Shown piece after piece: positions 28,821 to 37,642 of a stretch of 64,000 nucleotides of DNA. The notes beneath the pieces are model-generated. The model worked only from the letters and a program-made list of their open reading frames with translations, was not told the DNA's origin and searched no databases. The DNA lies in assembly GCF_018863395.1 (NCBI RefSeq), contig NZ_JAHKRR010000004.1, positions 434,001 to 498,000 of the forward strand. Direction: 5' to 3'. Both the position numbers and the translations under genes were made by a program. This stretch comes from Sinomicrobium weinanense. GTDB lineage: Bacteria > Bacteroidota > Bacteroidia > Flavobacteriales > Flavobacteriaceae. How positions within the stretch are numbered: position 1 is the first letter of the stretch; the number at the start of each line of letters is the position of its first letter.

Positions 28821-29460
28821 GAATTTTGATAAATTTTTAGAGTTAGTCCCAAAAATAAAAAATCTACCTTTACCGGGACAGGAATCCCAGTATAAAATGG
28901 CTTCCATACCGGCAAGGGAGTTGCGAAACGTTGATATGGCCGTCAAAGCTCCGAAGAAAGCCGGGGTTATGGCCCTGTTCTATCCCGATAGGCAAGATAT
29001 AACACATATTGTCCTGCTCCTGCGAAAGGAATATGAAGGCGTACATTCCAATCAGGTGGGATTTCCCGGCGGGAAGGTCGAAGAGGAAGATGCTGATATT
29101 CAGGTCACCGCCCTGAGGGAAACCCACGAAGAAATAGGCATCGCATCAGAGAAGATCGAAGTGGTGCGTGCCATGACCACACTTTATATTCCACCCAGCA
29201 ATTTCCTGGTACAGCCCTTTCTGGGAATAACCGGAGAGCCCCCGGTCTTCTTTCCACAGGAAGAAGAGGTGGAGCAGCTCATAGAAGTCCCTTTGGATGA
29301 TGTGCTGGACGATAATCTGGTATCCAGGAAAACCATCACCACCTCATATGCGGTGAATGTCGATGTGCCGGTGTTCAATTTCAATGAACATGTGGTTTGG
29401 GGAGCTACGGCAGCCATGTTGAGTGAAGTGAAGGACTTGTTGAAAATTGCGCTGGAATAG
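28819..29460 (+). CDS. NUDIX hydrolase (CoA pyrophosphatase type)
   Basis: Cytoplasmic nucleoside-diphosphate-X hydrolase of 213 residues, resembling the NudL/CoA diphosphatase group. The NUDIX box is at about residues 75-97, starting GGKVEEEDAD and continuing with TALRETHEEIGI. It is preceded by NQVGFPGGK, which in CoA pyrophosphatases forms part of the extended motif. Its ATG at 28819 shares two bases with the divergent PPIase start, so its promoter must lie inside the PPIase gene. The acyltransferase gene follows 94 bases later. CoA pyrophosphatase is the likely activity, not proven. Confidence 0.88.
   Translation: MNFDKFLELVPKIKNLPLPGQESQYKMASIPARELRNVDMAVKAPKKAGVMALFYPDRQDITHIVLLLRKEYEGVHSNQVGFPGGKVEEEDADIQVTALRETHEEIGIASEKIEVVRAMTTLYIPPSNFLVQPFLGITGEPPVFFPQEEEVEQLIEVPLDDVLDDNLVSRKTITTSYAVNVDVPVFNFNEHVVWGATAAMLSEVKDLLKIALE
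28850..28857 (-). promoter_or_regulatory. putative -7 element of the PPIase gene, inside the NUDIX coding region
   Basis: The minus strand reads TATTTTTG, an exact TAnnTTTG match, 29 bases before the PPIase start at 28820 and within codons 11-13 of the divergent NUDIX gene. No TTG at standard spacing. Confidence 0.5.
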
Positions 29461-29554
29461 ACAAGAAGATGGGAGAGATTGAAATTGATAGGGGGGGTGT
29501 GACAGTTAAGAACCATAAACCTTTAACAAAAAACTACAAACAACAAATAACACC

Positions 29555-30376
29555 ATGGGATTGTTCAGAAAAAATCCTTTCGGACATATTTTGTTCCTGA
29601 AAAAATGGCTGATCAGGATATTCGGTATACTTACGCACCGTAGATACCGCGGCTTTAACGAATTGCAGATAGAAGGATCGGAGATCATCAAGGAATTGCC
29701 CGAAAAAGATGTGTTGTTTGTATCCAATCATCAAACTTATTTTGCCGATGTGGTGGCCATGTTCCACGTGTTCAATGCCAGTCTCACCCATCGGGTCGAT
29801 TCCATAAAGAACGTCGGTTATATCTGGAGGCCGAAGCTGAACATCTATTATGTAGCTGCAAAAGAGACCATGAGGGCGGGGCTTCTGGCCAGGATTATGT
29901 CTTATGCAGGAGCCATCACCGTAGAACGCACCTGGAGGGAAAAAGGGAAAAAGATACAGCGCGAAGTAAATCCCAATGACACCGAGAATATAGGTAGGGC
30001 CCTGGAAGATGGCTGGGTCATCACCTTTCCGCAGGGAACTACCAAACCGTGGAAACCCATAAGGAAGGGAACGGCACATATCATAAAACAATACAAACCG
30101 GTAGTGATCCCCGTGGTGATAGACGGCTTCCGGCGTTCTTTCGATAAAAAAGGGCTATGGGTAAAAAAGAAAGGTATACTGCAATCGATGGTCATTAAGG
30201 AACCGCTAAACATAGATTATGAGAATGACACCGTAGAAGAGATCGTGGAAAAGCTCGAATACGCCATTGAGCAACATCCATCCTTCCTGAAGGTCATACC
30301 CGAAGAAGACCTGAAACTGGCCGAAGCCCTGAACCAGAAACGACGATGGAGTTATAAGGATAAGAATGGGAGTTAG
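29555..30376 (+). CDS. 1-acyl-sn-glycerol-3-phosphate acyltransferase (PlsC family)
   Basis: Membrane-associated acyltransferase of 273 residues, probably making phosphatidate in phospholipid synthesis. Motif I is SNHQTYFAD near residues 55-63, motif III is FPQGTTKPW near residue 155, and motif IV is VVIPVVIDG. In motif I the His and Asp are separated by five residues, whereas canonical PlsC has four (NHxSxxD). The Glu-Gly-Thr of motif III is Gln-Gly-Thr. Both changes suggest a distinct subfamily. It precedes the S9 peptidase gene by 112 bases. Confidence 0.82.
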   Translation: MGLFRKNPFGHILFLKKWLIRIFGILTHRRYRGFNELQIEGSEIIKELPEKDVLFVSNHQTYFADVVAMFHVFNASLTHRVDSIKNVGYIWRPKLNIYYVAAKETMRAGLLARIMSYAGAITVERTWREKGKKIQREVNPNDTENIGRALEDGWVITFPQGTTKPWKPIRKGTAHIIKQYKPVVIPVVIDGFRRSFDKKGLWVKKKGILQSMVIKEPLNIDYENDTVEEIVEKLEYAIEQHPSFLKVIPEEDLKLAEALNQKRRWSYKDKNGS

Positions 30377-30399
30377 AATGTGCCAATGTGATAATGGAG

Positions 30400-30441
30400 T
30401 CCCCCTCTGCCTTTGGCATCTCCCCCCAAGGGGGAGGGGGA
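30400..30441. repeat. C-run/G-run hairpin (copy 3)
   Basis: Outer arms TCCCCCTC and GAGGGGGA enclose GCCTTTGGCATC and an inner CTCCCCCC/GGGGGAG pairing. It sits between the acyltransferase and S9 peptidase genes. Same general type as 15019 and 20642. Confidence 0.6.
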
Positions 30442-30488
30442 TCCGTCCCATAAAGCTCAAAAAACTAAAAATAACTATAACCAGAAAC

Positions 30489-33269
30489 ATGAAACAAAAG
30501 TCATACCTGTTTACGTTACTATTTTTATCCGCAGGACTGTTGTCGGCACAAAAAAAGTCTCTTACCGTAGACGATTTCGACAGTTGGATGCATATCGAAA
30601 AACCGCAACTTTCCGAAAACGGGAACTATCTCGTTTATGAATACAAGCCCGGAAAAGGAGATGGTATGTTGGTTATTACCAATACAAAGACCAAAACATC
30701 TGATACCATAGCCCGGAGCACTGATGCCCGGATAAGTGGTAACAGCTCTTTTGTGGCATTCAGGATAAAACCACAGATCGCCCTTCGGAGAAAGGCCGAA
30801 ACTGCAAAATGGAAAAAAGACAAACTCCCGTCCGATTCCCTCGGGATTTATGTGCTTAAAACCGGAGAGGTACAGAAATACCCGGATATGAAAGATTTCG
30901 ATTTTCCTGCAGAAGGAGGGGAGTGGCTGGCCTATAAGACTGTATTGAAAACCGCTTCGGAAAAGGACAGGGAAAAGGAGAAAAAAGATACTGTCGAAAC
31001 CGCTAAGAAGAAGGATAGCGATACCCTGGTGGTCGTGTTGAACCCCTTGAGAAAAGACAGTACGGTGTTTAAACATGTCAAGGCTTATACCTGGGCCAGC
31101 AAGGCCAATAAGTTGTTGTTGAGGACGGAGAAGAAAGACAGCACCACAACCCGGTCGGCCGTGGTGTATTTCGATGCGGAGGCCGGAAAAACAGATACGC
31201 TGTTCGCTAAAACGGGGACGGTGAATAAAATAGCCCTTGGGCCCGAAGGTACAAAGCTCGGTTTTTTGTTTTCAGAAGACACCACAAAGATCAAAACCTA
31301 CCGCCTGTATAAAGGCACAAAAGAAACCGTTTCAGAACTTGGAAGAAAAGATATCCGGGATATCCCTGCGAAGTGGGTGCCTTCGGAAAATGGCAGGATC
31401 TACTTTTCCGAAAACGGCAAAAGAATGTTTTTCGGTACCGCTTTCCCGGAAACCGAACACCCGAAAGATACCCTGCTGAACAACGAACGCGCCACGCTCG
31501 ATGTCTGGGCCTGGACAGACAAGGAACTGCAGCCCCGGCAGAAAGTGAACCTCCAGAAGGACCGGAAAAAAAACTATCTGGCCGTATACGATTTCGAAAC
31601 AGGGCAGGCCTTACAGCTGGCAGACAGTACAGTCGCCGAAATAACGGTCCTCGATAAGGGTGACGGAAAGTTTGTGCTGGGGAGTGACGGCAGCAAATAT
31701 CAAAGAGCCTCTTCATGGACCGGGCTGCGGATCAGAGATCTCTACAGCATTGACCTGCAAACCGGAAAAAAGACTCTCCTGGTAAAAGAACAGAACCGGA
31801 TGTGGGTAGGAAGCTCCCAGAAATATGCCGTGTATTACAATCGCAAGGACAGCATTTATTATTCTGTGGACCTGCAAACCAACAAGCAGGTGGCCCTGAC
31901 CAAAGAGATCGATGTCCCATTCTACAATGAAAGACATGATACACCCAGTGAACCCTGGCCCTATGGAGTTGCCGGATGGGCTAAGGACGATAAAGCGATT
32001 TATGTTTATGACCGGTATGATATCTGGAAACTCGACCCCAAAGGAGAAAACAAACCGATAAGGGTGACCAAAAACGGAAGGAAGACCAAAACCATATACC
32101 GCTACCTGCAGCTCGACTGGGATGAAAAATTCATAGACACCGAAAAAAAAGCGTTGCTGTCCTCTTTTGAAGAAGAGACCAAAAAAGCGGGATATGCCTT
32201 TGCCGACCTGAACCGGAAAAAATCGCCTGAAGTGATCATGGCCGGTGATTACAGGCTTAATTATCCCCGGAAGGCGAAAAATGGTGAGCAAGTATTTTTT
32301 ACAAAGGAAACCTACAACGAATACCCGGATATCTGGGTGACCACTACCGCGATGGATTCCCCTGAAAAACTTACCGCGGCAAATCCACAGCAAAAAGACT
32401 ATAAATGGGGTAGTGTGTCCCTGGTAGAATGGAAGAACTATGACGACGTTCCCCTGCAGGGATTGCTCTACAAACCGGAAAATTTCGATTCCGGAAAGGA
32501 ATACCCGGTGGTGGTGTATTTCTACGAACTGAGTTCGGACGACCTTCACCAGCATTACATCCCGACCCCGAGCCGCTCCATTATCAACAAGACTTTCTAT
32601 GCCAGCAATGACTACCTGGTGTTTGTGCCCGATATTGTCTATAAAGAAGGATACCCGGGACAAAGCGCTTACGACTGTATTGTAAGCGGAGTGGAAAAAC
32701 TGATGGCCGACTATCCTTATGTAGATGATTCCCACATCGCCCTCCAGGGGCAGAGCTGGGGAGGCTACCAGACCGCATACCTCATTACCCGGACCGATAT
32801 ATTTGCTGCCGCAATGGCCGGTGCCCCGGTGAGCAATATGACCAGTGCCTACGGAGGTATCCGCTGGCAGACCGGTTTAAGCAGGATGTTCCAGTACGAA
32901 CATACACAAAGCCGCATCGGCGGCCCCCTCTGGGAAAAACTCGACCTCTATATGGAAAATTCCCCCTTGTTCTATGCCGATAGGGTGAATACCCCCTTAC
33001 TGATGATGCACAATGACAATGACGGGGCCGTGCCGTGGTATCAGGGTATAGAGTACTTCGTGGCCCTGCGCAGGCTGGACAAGCCTGTATGGATGCTTAC
33101 ATACAACGGGGAGCCCCACAACCTCAAAAACAGTAGCTGGGGCAACCGGAAAGACCTGTCCATCCGTATGATGCAGTTCTTTGATCACTACCTGAAAGGG
33201 AAGAAAGTCCCGGAATGGATGAAAAAAGGCCGCCCGGCATTGCAAAAAGAATACAATAAGGCATATTGA
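30489..33269 (+). CDS. S9 family prolyl oligopeptidase-type peptidase (secreted)
   Basis: Secreted serine peptidase cutting small peptides, probably in the periplasm. From the ATG at 30489 it has 926 residues with a signal peptide ending at about residue 20 (LLSAQ). An N-terminal beta-propeller (about 20-640) is followed by an alpha/beta-hydrolase domain. The nucleophile is the Ser in LQGQSWGGYQTAYL, the Asp is in MHNDNDGAVPW, and the His is in NGEPHNLKN. The frame continues 41 codons upstream across an intergenic repeat, which I treat as non-coding. A clear terminator follows at 33341. Confidence 0.93.
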   Translation: MKQKSYLFTLLFLSAGLLSAQKKSLTVDDFDSWMHIEKPQLSENGNYLVYEYKPGKGDGMLVITNTKTKTSDTIARSTDARISGNSSFVAFRIKPQIALRRKAETAKWKKDKLPSDSLGIYVLKTGEVQKYPDMKDFDFPAEGGEWLAYKTVLKTASEKDREKEKKDTVETAKKKDSDTLVVVLNPLRKDSTVFKHVKAYTWASKANKLLLRTEKKDSTTTRSAVVYFDAEAGKTDTLFAKTGTVNKIALGPEGTKLGFLFSEDTTKIKTYRLYKGTKETVSELGRKDIRDIPAKWVPSENGRIYFSENGKRMFFGTAFPETEHPKDTLLNNERATLDVWAWTDKELQPRQKVNLQKDRKKNYLAVYDFETGQALQLADSTVAEITVLDKGDGKFVLGSDGSKYQRASSWTGLRIRDLYSIDLQTGKKTLLVKEQNRMWVGSSQKYAVYYNRKDSIYYSVDLQTNKQVALTKEIDVPFYNERHDTPSEPWPYGVAGWAKDDKAIYVYDRYDIWKLDPKGENKPIRVTKNGRKTKTIYRYLQLDWDEKFIDTEKKALLSSFEEETKKAGYAFADLNRKKSPEVIMAGDYRLNYPRKAKNGEQVFFTKETYNEYPDIWVTTTAMDSPEKLTAANPQQKDYKWGSVSLVEWKNYDDVPLQGLLYKPENFDSGKEYPVVVYFYELSSDDLHQHYIPTPSRSIINKTFYASNDYLVFVPDIVYKEGYPGQSAYDCIVSGVEKLMADYPYVDDSHIALQGQSWGGYQTAYLITRTDIFAAAMAGAPVSNMTSAYGGIRWQTGLSRMFQYEHTQSRIGGPLWEKLDLYMENSPLFYADRVNTPLLMMHNDNDGAVPWYQGIEYFVALRRLDKPVWMLTYNGEPHNLKNSSWGNRKDLSIRMMQFFDHYLKGKKVPEWMKKGRPALQKEYNKAY

Positions 33270-33340
33270 TGCGGTCATGGCAGGTTGAGCATCTTGTCCG
33301 CCTAAAATAATGTGAACGCGATTTTAAAAGCGTTTGTGTA

Positions 33341-33388
33341 AAAACGTCAGTTAGGGAGAATTACCTCTTCCAAACTGACGTTTTTTTG
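33341..33388 (+). terminator. Rho-independent terminator after the S9 peptidase gene
   Basis: AAAACGTCAGTT (33341-33352) pairs with AACTGACGTTTT (33373-33384), followed by more T. The loop is about 20 bases. Confidence 0.8.
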
Positions 33389-33600
33389 TTTGATACGGTA
33401 TTCATATAAGATGCAAAAAGGCCTTTTACAACCTTCGTTCTTCCCGTTTTTTGTGTATACATAAAAGAATTATTCTATCAGGATGTTTTTGTTTGAAAAT
33501 GATGAAAATTGTCAACTTTTCAGTGTTAGTAATTTTTTAAATATCTGAAAATAAACTTTTTATGCTTATTTTCTTGTAAACTTTTTAAATTATTAATTAT

Positions 33601-33627
33601 TTGATGTTTCTATTTTGTTTACATTTG
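33601..33627 (+). promoter_or_regulatory. putative promoter of the class II ribonucleotide reductase gene
   Basis: TACATTTG at 33620-33627 matches TAnnTTTG exactly. TTG at 33601-33603 is 16 bases upstream, slightly short of the usual spacing. The stretch 33389-33600 is very AT-rich, and I see no cobalamin riboswitch features in it. Confidence 0.5.
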
Positions 33628-33664
33628 ATGTATCGTTTTACTTGAAAAATCATTGATATAGGAA

Positions 33665-36223
33665 ATGCAGATTACAAACACTTCAAAGACAGCAAAGACG
33701 TATACGCAGGAGGAAGCGTTCCTGGCGTCTTTAAAATATTTTAAAGGGGATGATTTGGCCGCCAGGGTATGGGTTAACAAATATGCGCTGAAGGATTCCG
33801 ATGGAAATATCTACGAAGGTACTCCCGACGATATGCACAGGAGGATAGCCAAAGAGATCGCGAGGGTGGAAAAGAAGTATCCCAACCCCATGTCGGAAGA
33901 TGAGGTTTTCGAATTGATCAGGGACTTTAAATACATAGTGCCACAGGGAAGCCCGATGGCGGGGATAGGCAACCCCTATCAGATCGCCTCGCTTTCTAAC
34001 TGTTTTGTTATTGGCAATGACGGGGTTTCCGATTCGTATGGCGGCATTATGAAAACAGACCAGGAGCAGGTGCAGCTCATGAAACGCCGCGGAGGTGTAG
34101 GGCACGACCTTTCCCATATCCGCCCCAAGGGCTCCCCGGTAAAAAATTCGGCCCTGACATCTACCGGGATCGTTCCGTTTATGGAGCGTTTTTCCAATTC
34201 TACCAGAGAGGTGGCGCAGGATGGCCGCCGCGGGGCGTTGATGCTTTCGATTTCCATAAATCATCCCGATTCAGAAGATTTTATCGATGCCAAAATGGAG
34301 CAGGGGAAGGTTACCGGGGCCAATGTGTCGGTGCGTATAGACGATGATTTTATGAGATCCGTGGCATCCGGGGACCCGTATGTACAGAAATATCCCATTC
34401 AGAGTGAAGATCCGAAATATACCCGGGAGATCGATGCGGGGAAGCTCTGGGGCAAAATTGTTCACAATGCATGGCAATCGGCAGAGCCGGGGATCCTTTT
34501 CTGGGACACCATTTCCAGGGAGTCGGTGCCGGACTGCTATGCAGACCTGGGCTATAAAACGGTATCGACCAACCCGTGCGGGGAGATCCCCTTATGTCCG
34601 TACGACTCCTGCCGCCTGTTGGCCATCAACCTGTTTTCCTATGTAAAAGATCCGTTTACGGACAAGGCCTCTTTTGACTTTGAACTTTTCAAAAAACACG
34701 TGGCCTATGCGCAGCGTATCATGGATGACATCATAGACCTGGAACTGGAAAAGATCGATGCTATCCTGGCCAAGATCGAAGCCGATCCGGAGAGCGATGA
34801 GGTGAAACATGTAGAAAAAAACCTTTGGCTGAACATCCGTAAAAAAGCACACGAAGGAAGAAGGACCGGGATCGGGATCACTGCTGAAGGCGATATGCTG
34901 GCCGGCCTGGGATATCGGTACGGAACAGAGAAGGCCAATGAGTTTTCTGTAACAGTACACAAAACCATTGCCCTGGAAGCTTACAGGGCGTCGGTCCATA
35001 CCGCCAAAGAGCGCGGCCCCTTTGCTATTTTTGACGCAGAAAGGGAAAAAGACAACCCGTTTATTCTCCGGCTCAGGGAGGCCGATGAAAAGTTGTATTA
35101 CGAAATGCTGGAATTCGGCCGCAGGAATATTGCATTACTGACTATTGCCCCTACCGGAACAACAAGTCTTATGACACAAACAACATCGGGTATAGAACCT
35201 GTTTTCCTTCCGGTATACAAAAGAAGAAGGAAGGTAAACCCGAACGATAAGGATGTCCGTGTGGATTTTGTGGACGAAGTGGGAGATTCCTGGGAAGAAT
35301 ACATGGTGTTCCACCACCGTTTCAAACAGTGGATGGAAGTCAACGGAATAGATGCGGACAAAAATTACAGTCAGACGGAATTAGATGAGCTGATTAAAAG
35401 ATCGCCTTACTACAAAGCAACCTCCAACGATGTTGACTGGTTGAGCAAGGTGCATTTGCAGGGCAGTGTGCAGCAGTGGGTAGACCATTCTATCAGTGTT
35501 ACCATCAACCTGCCGAATAACGTATCGGAAGAACTCGTGGGCCAATTATACCTGGAAGCCTGGAAAGCGGGGTGTAAGGGAGTTACCGTATACCGCGATG
35601 GCTCCAGGAGCGGGGTGCTGATCTCCAGCGATGAAACAAAGGGAGAAAAAGAGGAAGAAGAGAATAGGTCTTCTTTCCCGACCAAGCGTCCGCAGGTGCT
35701 AGAAACCGATGTAGTCCGCTTTCAGAACAACAAAGAGAAATGGATCGCCTTTATCGGCCTTATCGATGGAAAACCCTATGAGATATTTACCGGACTGGCC
35801 GATGATGAAGACGGGATATTGCTGCCCCGATGGGTGGAGCACGGTCGTATTATCAAAAACAGGAATGAAGATGGTACATCGCGCTATGACTTTCAATATA
35901 AAAACAAACGTGGATATAAAACCACTATCGAAGGATTGTCGCATAAGTTTAATCCGGAATTCTGGAATTATGCTAAATTGATATCCAGTACATTACGGCA
36001 TGAAATGCCTATTGACCGTGTTGTGAATCTCATCAATAGCCTCCAACTGGACAACGAGTCCATCAATACGTGGAAGAACGGTGTGGCCAGGGCTTTAAAA
36101 CGTTATGTTCCGGATGGTACCGAAGCCAAAGGGCAGAAGTGCAGCAATTGCAACAGTCCCGACCTGATGTACCAGGAAGGGTGTTTGACCTGTAAAAACT
36201 GCGGTTCTTCCAAATGCGGATAA
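33665..36223 (+). CDS. nrdJ: adenosylcobalamin-dependent (class II) ribonucleoside-diphosphate reductase
   Basis: Reduces ribonucleotides to deoxyribonucleotides using a cobalamin-derived thiyl radical, with or without oxygen. The 852-residue protein has the reductase barrel: the redox Cys in SLSNCFVIGND, the active-site finger loop STNPCGEIPLCPYDSC, IAPTGTTSLMTQTTSGIEP in the second half, and MKRRGGVGHDLS. A C-terminal cysteine-rich tail (CSNCN, GCLTCKNCGSSKCG) carries the zinc ribbon and the swinging cysteine pair of NrdJ enzymes. There is no small-subunit gene beside it, as expected for class II. A terminator follows at 36250. Confidence 0.94.
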   Translation: MQITNTSKTAKTYTQEEAFLASLKYFKGDDLAARVWVNKYALKDSDGNIYEGTPDDMHRRIAKEIARVEKKYPNPMSEDEVFELIRDFKYIVPQGSPMAGIGNPYQIASLSNCFVIGNDGVSDSYGGIMKTDQEQVQLMKRRGGVGHDLSHIRPKGSPVKNSALTSTGIVPFMERFSNSTREVAQDGRRGALMLSISINHPDSEDFIDAKMEQGKVTGANVSVRIDDDFMRSVASGDPYVQKYPIQSEDPKYTREIDAGKLWGKIVHNAWQSAEPGILFWDTISRESVPDCYADLGYKTVSTNPCGEIPLCPYDSCRLLAINLFSYVKDPFTDKASFDFELFKKHVAYAQRIMDDIIDLELEKIDAILAKIEADPESDEVKHVEKNLWLNIRKKAHEGRRTGIGITAEGDMLAGLGYRYGTEKANEFSVTVHKTIALEAYRASVHTAKERGPFAIFDAEREKDNPFILRLREADEKLYYEMLEFGRRNIALLTIAPTGTTSLMTQTTSGIEPVFLPVYKRRRKVNPNDKDVRVDFVDEVGDSWEEYMVFHHRFKQWMEVNGIDADKNYSQTELDELIKRSPYYKATSNDVDWLSKVHLQGSVQQWVDHSISVTINLPNNVSEELVGQLYLEAWKAGCKGVTVYRDGSRSGVLISSDETKGEKEEEENRSSFPTKRPQVLETDVVRFQNNKEKWIAFIGLIDGKPYEIFTGLADDEDGILLPRWVEHGRIIKNRNEDGTSRYDFQYKNKRGYKTTIEGLSHKFNPEFWNYAKLISSTLRHEMPIDRVVNLINSLQLDNESINTWKNGVARALKRYVPDGTEAKGQKCSNCNSPDLMYQEGCLTCKNCGSSKCG

Positions 36224-36249
36224 ACCCTGAAAAAACAGGTAAATAGTAT

Positions 36250-36290
36250 AAAGGGGTTGTTTGATGATGATCGGGCAACCTCTTTTGTTT
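36250..36290 (+). terminator. Rho-independent terminator after nrdJ
   Basis: AAAGGGGTTG pairs with CAACCTCTTT (one G-U pair) across a 16-base loop, followed by TTGTTTTG. Confidence 0.65.
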
Positions 36291-36301
36291 TGATGTATCG
36301 G

Positions 36302-36922
36302 CTAAACTTCCAGTTGCTTCAGTTCCTTGTAATTCCTGTTGAGGCGGCGCAGTAAAAATCCGTACAGCAACAGGTATACGCCCAGGCATATACCAAGGAT
36401 AATAGCCGTTATGAGTATGGCAAAAGATACGAGAATGAGATGATCGCTGAGGTGAGAGGACTGGTTGTATGTTTCCCATCCCCCGGCTTTTTCTACATAG
36501 ACCAGAAAAAAAGTAGTTATAGATGTTATGGCGATCACGATGAGGTTGAAGATAATATAGTGTTTTACGGTCCGCCTCGCCCTTATGATGGATCGCATAA
36601 GCTCCCTGACGGACGATGTGGTAGAAATTCTTTTGTAATTGTGATAGAACCGGTAGATAAAATATAGCAGAACGGGATAGGTGATGTAGAGGAAATAGTC
36701 CATTTCGGGGTATTCCATTTCTTCCATATACGAAGGACTGTAGAAAAAAAGTGCAATACCGAGCGTAAATTCAATAACACTTATTATAAATATCCATTTT
36801 ACGTTAGAGGAAGATCTTTTCCAGATCATTTTATATATCTCTTCGTACGACAGCCTGGGGAGGGAGGCTTCCCTCTTCTTCCAGTCCTTTTTTAATAGCT
36901 CTAGCTCATCCATACCTTCCAT
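36302..36922 (-). CDS. uncharacterised four-helix membrane protein paired with the ECF sigma factor
   Basis: I do not recognise a defined function. The 206-residue protein has a charged N-terminus (about 1-40, ELELLKKDWKKREASLPRL) followed by about four membrane segments, with a basic loop (SIIRARRTVKHY) and a lysine-rich end. It begins two bases after the stop of the sigma-factor gene and is surely co-transcribed with it. That position suits an anti-sigma factor, and the cytoplasmic N-terminal segment could be the sigma-binding part, but it has no recognisable anti-sigma motif. An alternative start is the ATG three codons in. Confidence 0.7.
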   Translation of the reverse strand: MEGMDELELLKKDWKKREASLPRLSYEEIYKMIWKRSSSNVKWIFIISVIEFTLGIALFFYSPSYMEEMEYPEMDYFLYITYPVLLYFIYRFYHNYKRISTTSSVRELMRSIIRARRTVKHYIIFNLIVIAITSITTFFLVYVEKAGGWETYNQSSHLSDHLILVSFAILITAIILGICLGVYLLLYGFLLRRLNRNYKELKQLEV

Positions 36923-36924
36923 AT

Positions 36925-37419
36925 CTATGGTTTCAATATCGTTCGTAATTTCGACTTTATCCGGTTCATTTTCACCCTGGCATTGACTTCCGTAATTCCG
37001 AGGGTATCGGATATCTCTTTGTAGTTCTTGTCCTCCAGGTAAAGGAAGATCAAAGCTTTTTCTACGTCACTCAGTTGTTTTATGGCATCATACATCAGTT
37101 TTACTTGTTGTTCTTCTTCATCGTTATACTCCTTTGCCCTGAGGTTGTTCAGCACGTTCTCGTAGTTTTGGGTGGGGATGGAGTTTTTGGATTTGCGGTA
37201 TAGCGTAATGGCAGTATTGAGGGCTACCCGGTACATCCAGGTGCTGAATTTCGCCTCTCCTCTGAACTTGGGGTAGGCCTTCCAGAGTTGTATGGCGATC
37301 TCCTGGAACAGGTCGTTGTGCTCGTCAGGGGTAGAGGTATACAATCTGCACACTTTGTGCACGATGTTTTGGTTTTTTTCCAGTTTTGTAACGAAACTAT
37401 GTTCCAGTTCTTTGTCCAC
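36925..37419 (-). CDS. ECF-type RNA polymerase sigma factor
   Basis: Sigma-70 family factor of 164 residues starting at a GTG. Region 2 is visible at about residues 20-80 (DEHNDLFQEIAIQLWKAYPKF, given in part as DLFQEIAIQLWKAYP, then FSTWMYRVALNTAI). Region 4 covers about 105-160 (LSDVEKALIFLYLEDKNYKEI, in part LEDKNYKEISDTLGIT, with the helix-turn-helix). Region 3 is absent, as in ECF factors. It precedes a small membrane-protein gene by two bases, a usual sigma/anti-sigma layout. A -7 element, TATTTTTG on the minus strand, is at 37468-37475. Its target promoters are unknown. Confidence 0.9.
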   Translation of the reverse strand: MDKELEHSFVTKLEKNQNIVHKVCRLYTSTPDEHNDLFQEIAIQLWKAYPKFRGEAKFSTWMYRVALNTAITLYRKSKNSIPTQNYENVLNNLRAKEYNDEEEQQVKLMYDAIKQLSDVEKALIFLYLEDKNYKEISDTLGITEVNARVKMNRIKSKLRTILKP

Positions 37420-37467
37420 TAATTAAACGGTGTTTAGTGATTAGTAGTGTATGCCCGAAAATTGTTA

Positions 37468-37475
37468 CAAAAATA
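37468..37475 (-). promoter_or_regulatory. putative -7 element of the ECF sigma gene
   Basis: The minus strand reads TATTTTTG, an exact TAnnTTTG match, 48 bases before the GTG start. Confidence 0.45.
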
Positions 37476-37642
37476 AGGGAGATAAAATGATAAACTCTAA
37501 ATTCTGGCCTGTCACGGGGTTGAGGAGTTTTGGAGTTGGTGAGTTTGGAAATAAAATTAAAACCCTCTTCGAATTCCAAAACCAAAAAACTGTAACCTGC
37601 AACCTTGAACTTTAAACCTTGAACCATGAAAAAACGACACTA

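Noticed and set aside
30366-30488. N-terminal extension of the S9 peptidase
   Set aside because: The extra codons come from a C-run/G-run repeat and precede the signal peptide.
33389-33664. Cobalamin riboswitch before the class II ribonucleotide reductase
   Set aside because: The region is AT-rich and shows neither a B12-box-like string nor the long GC-rich stems of such riboswitches.
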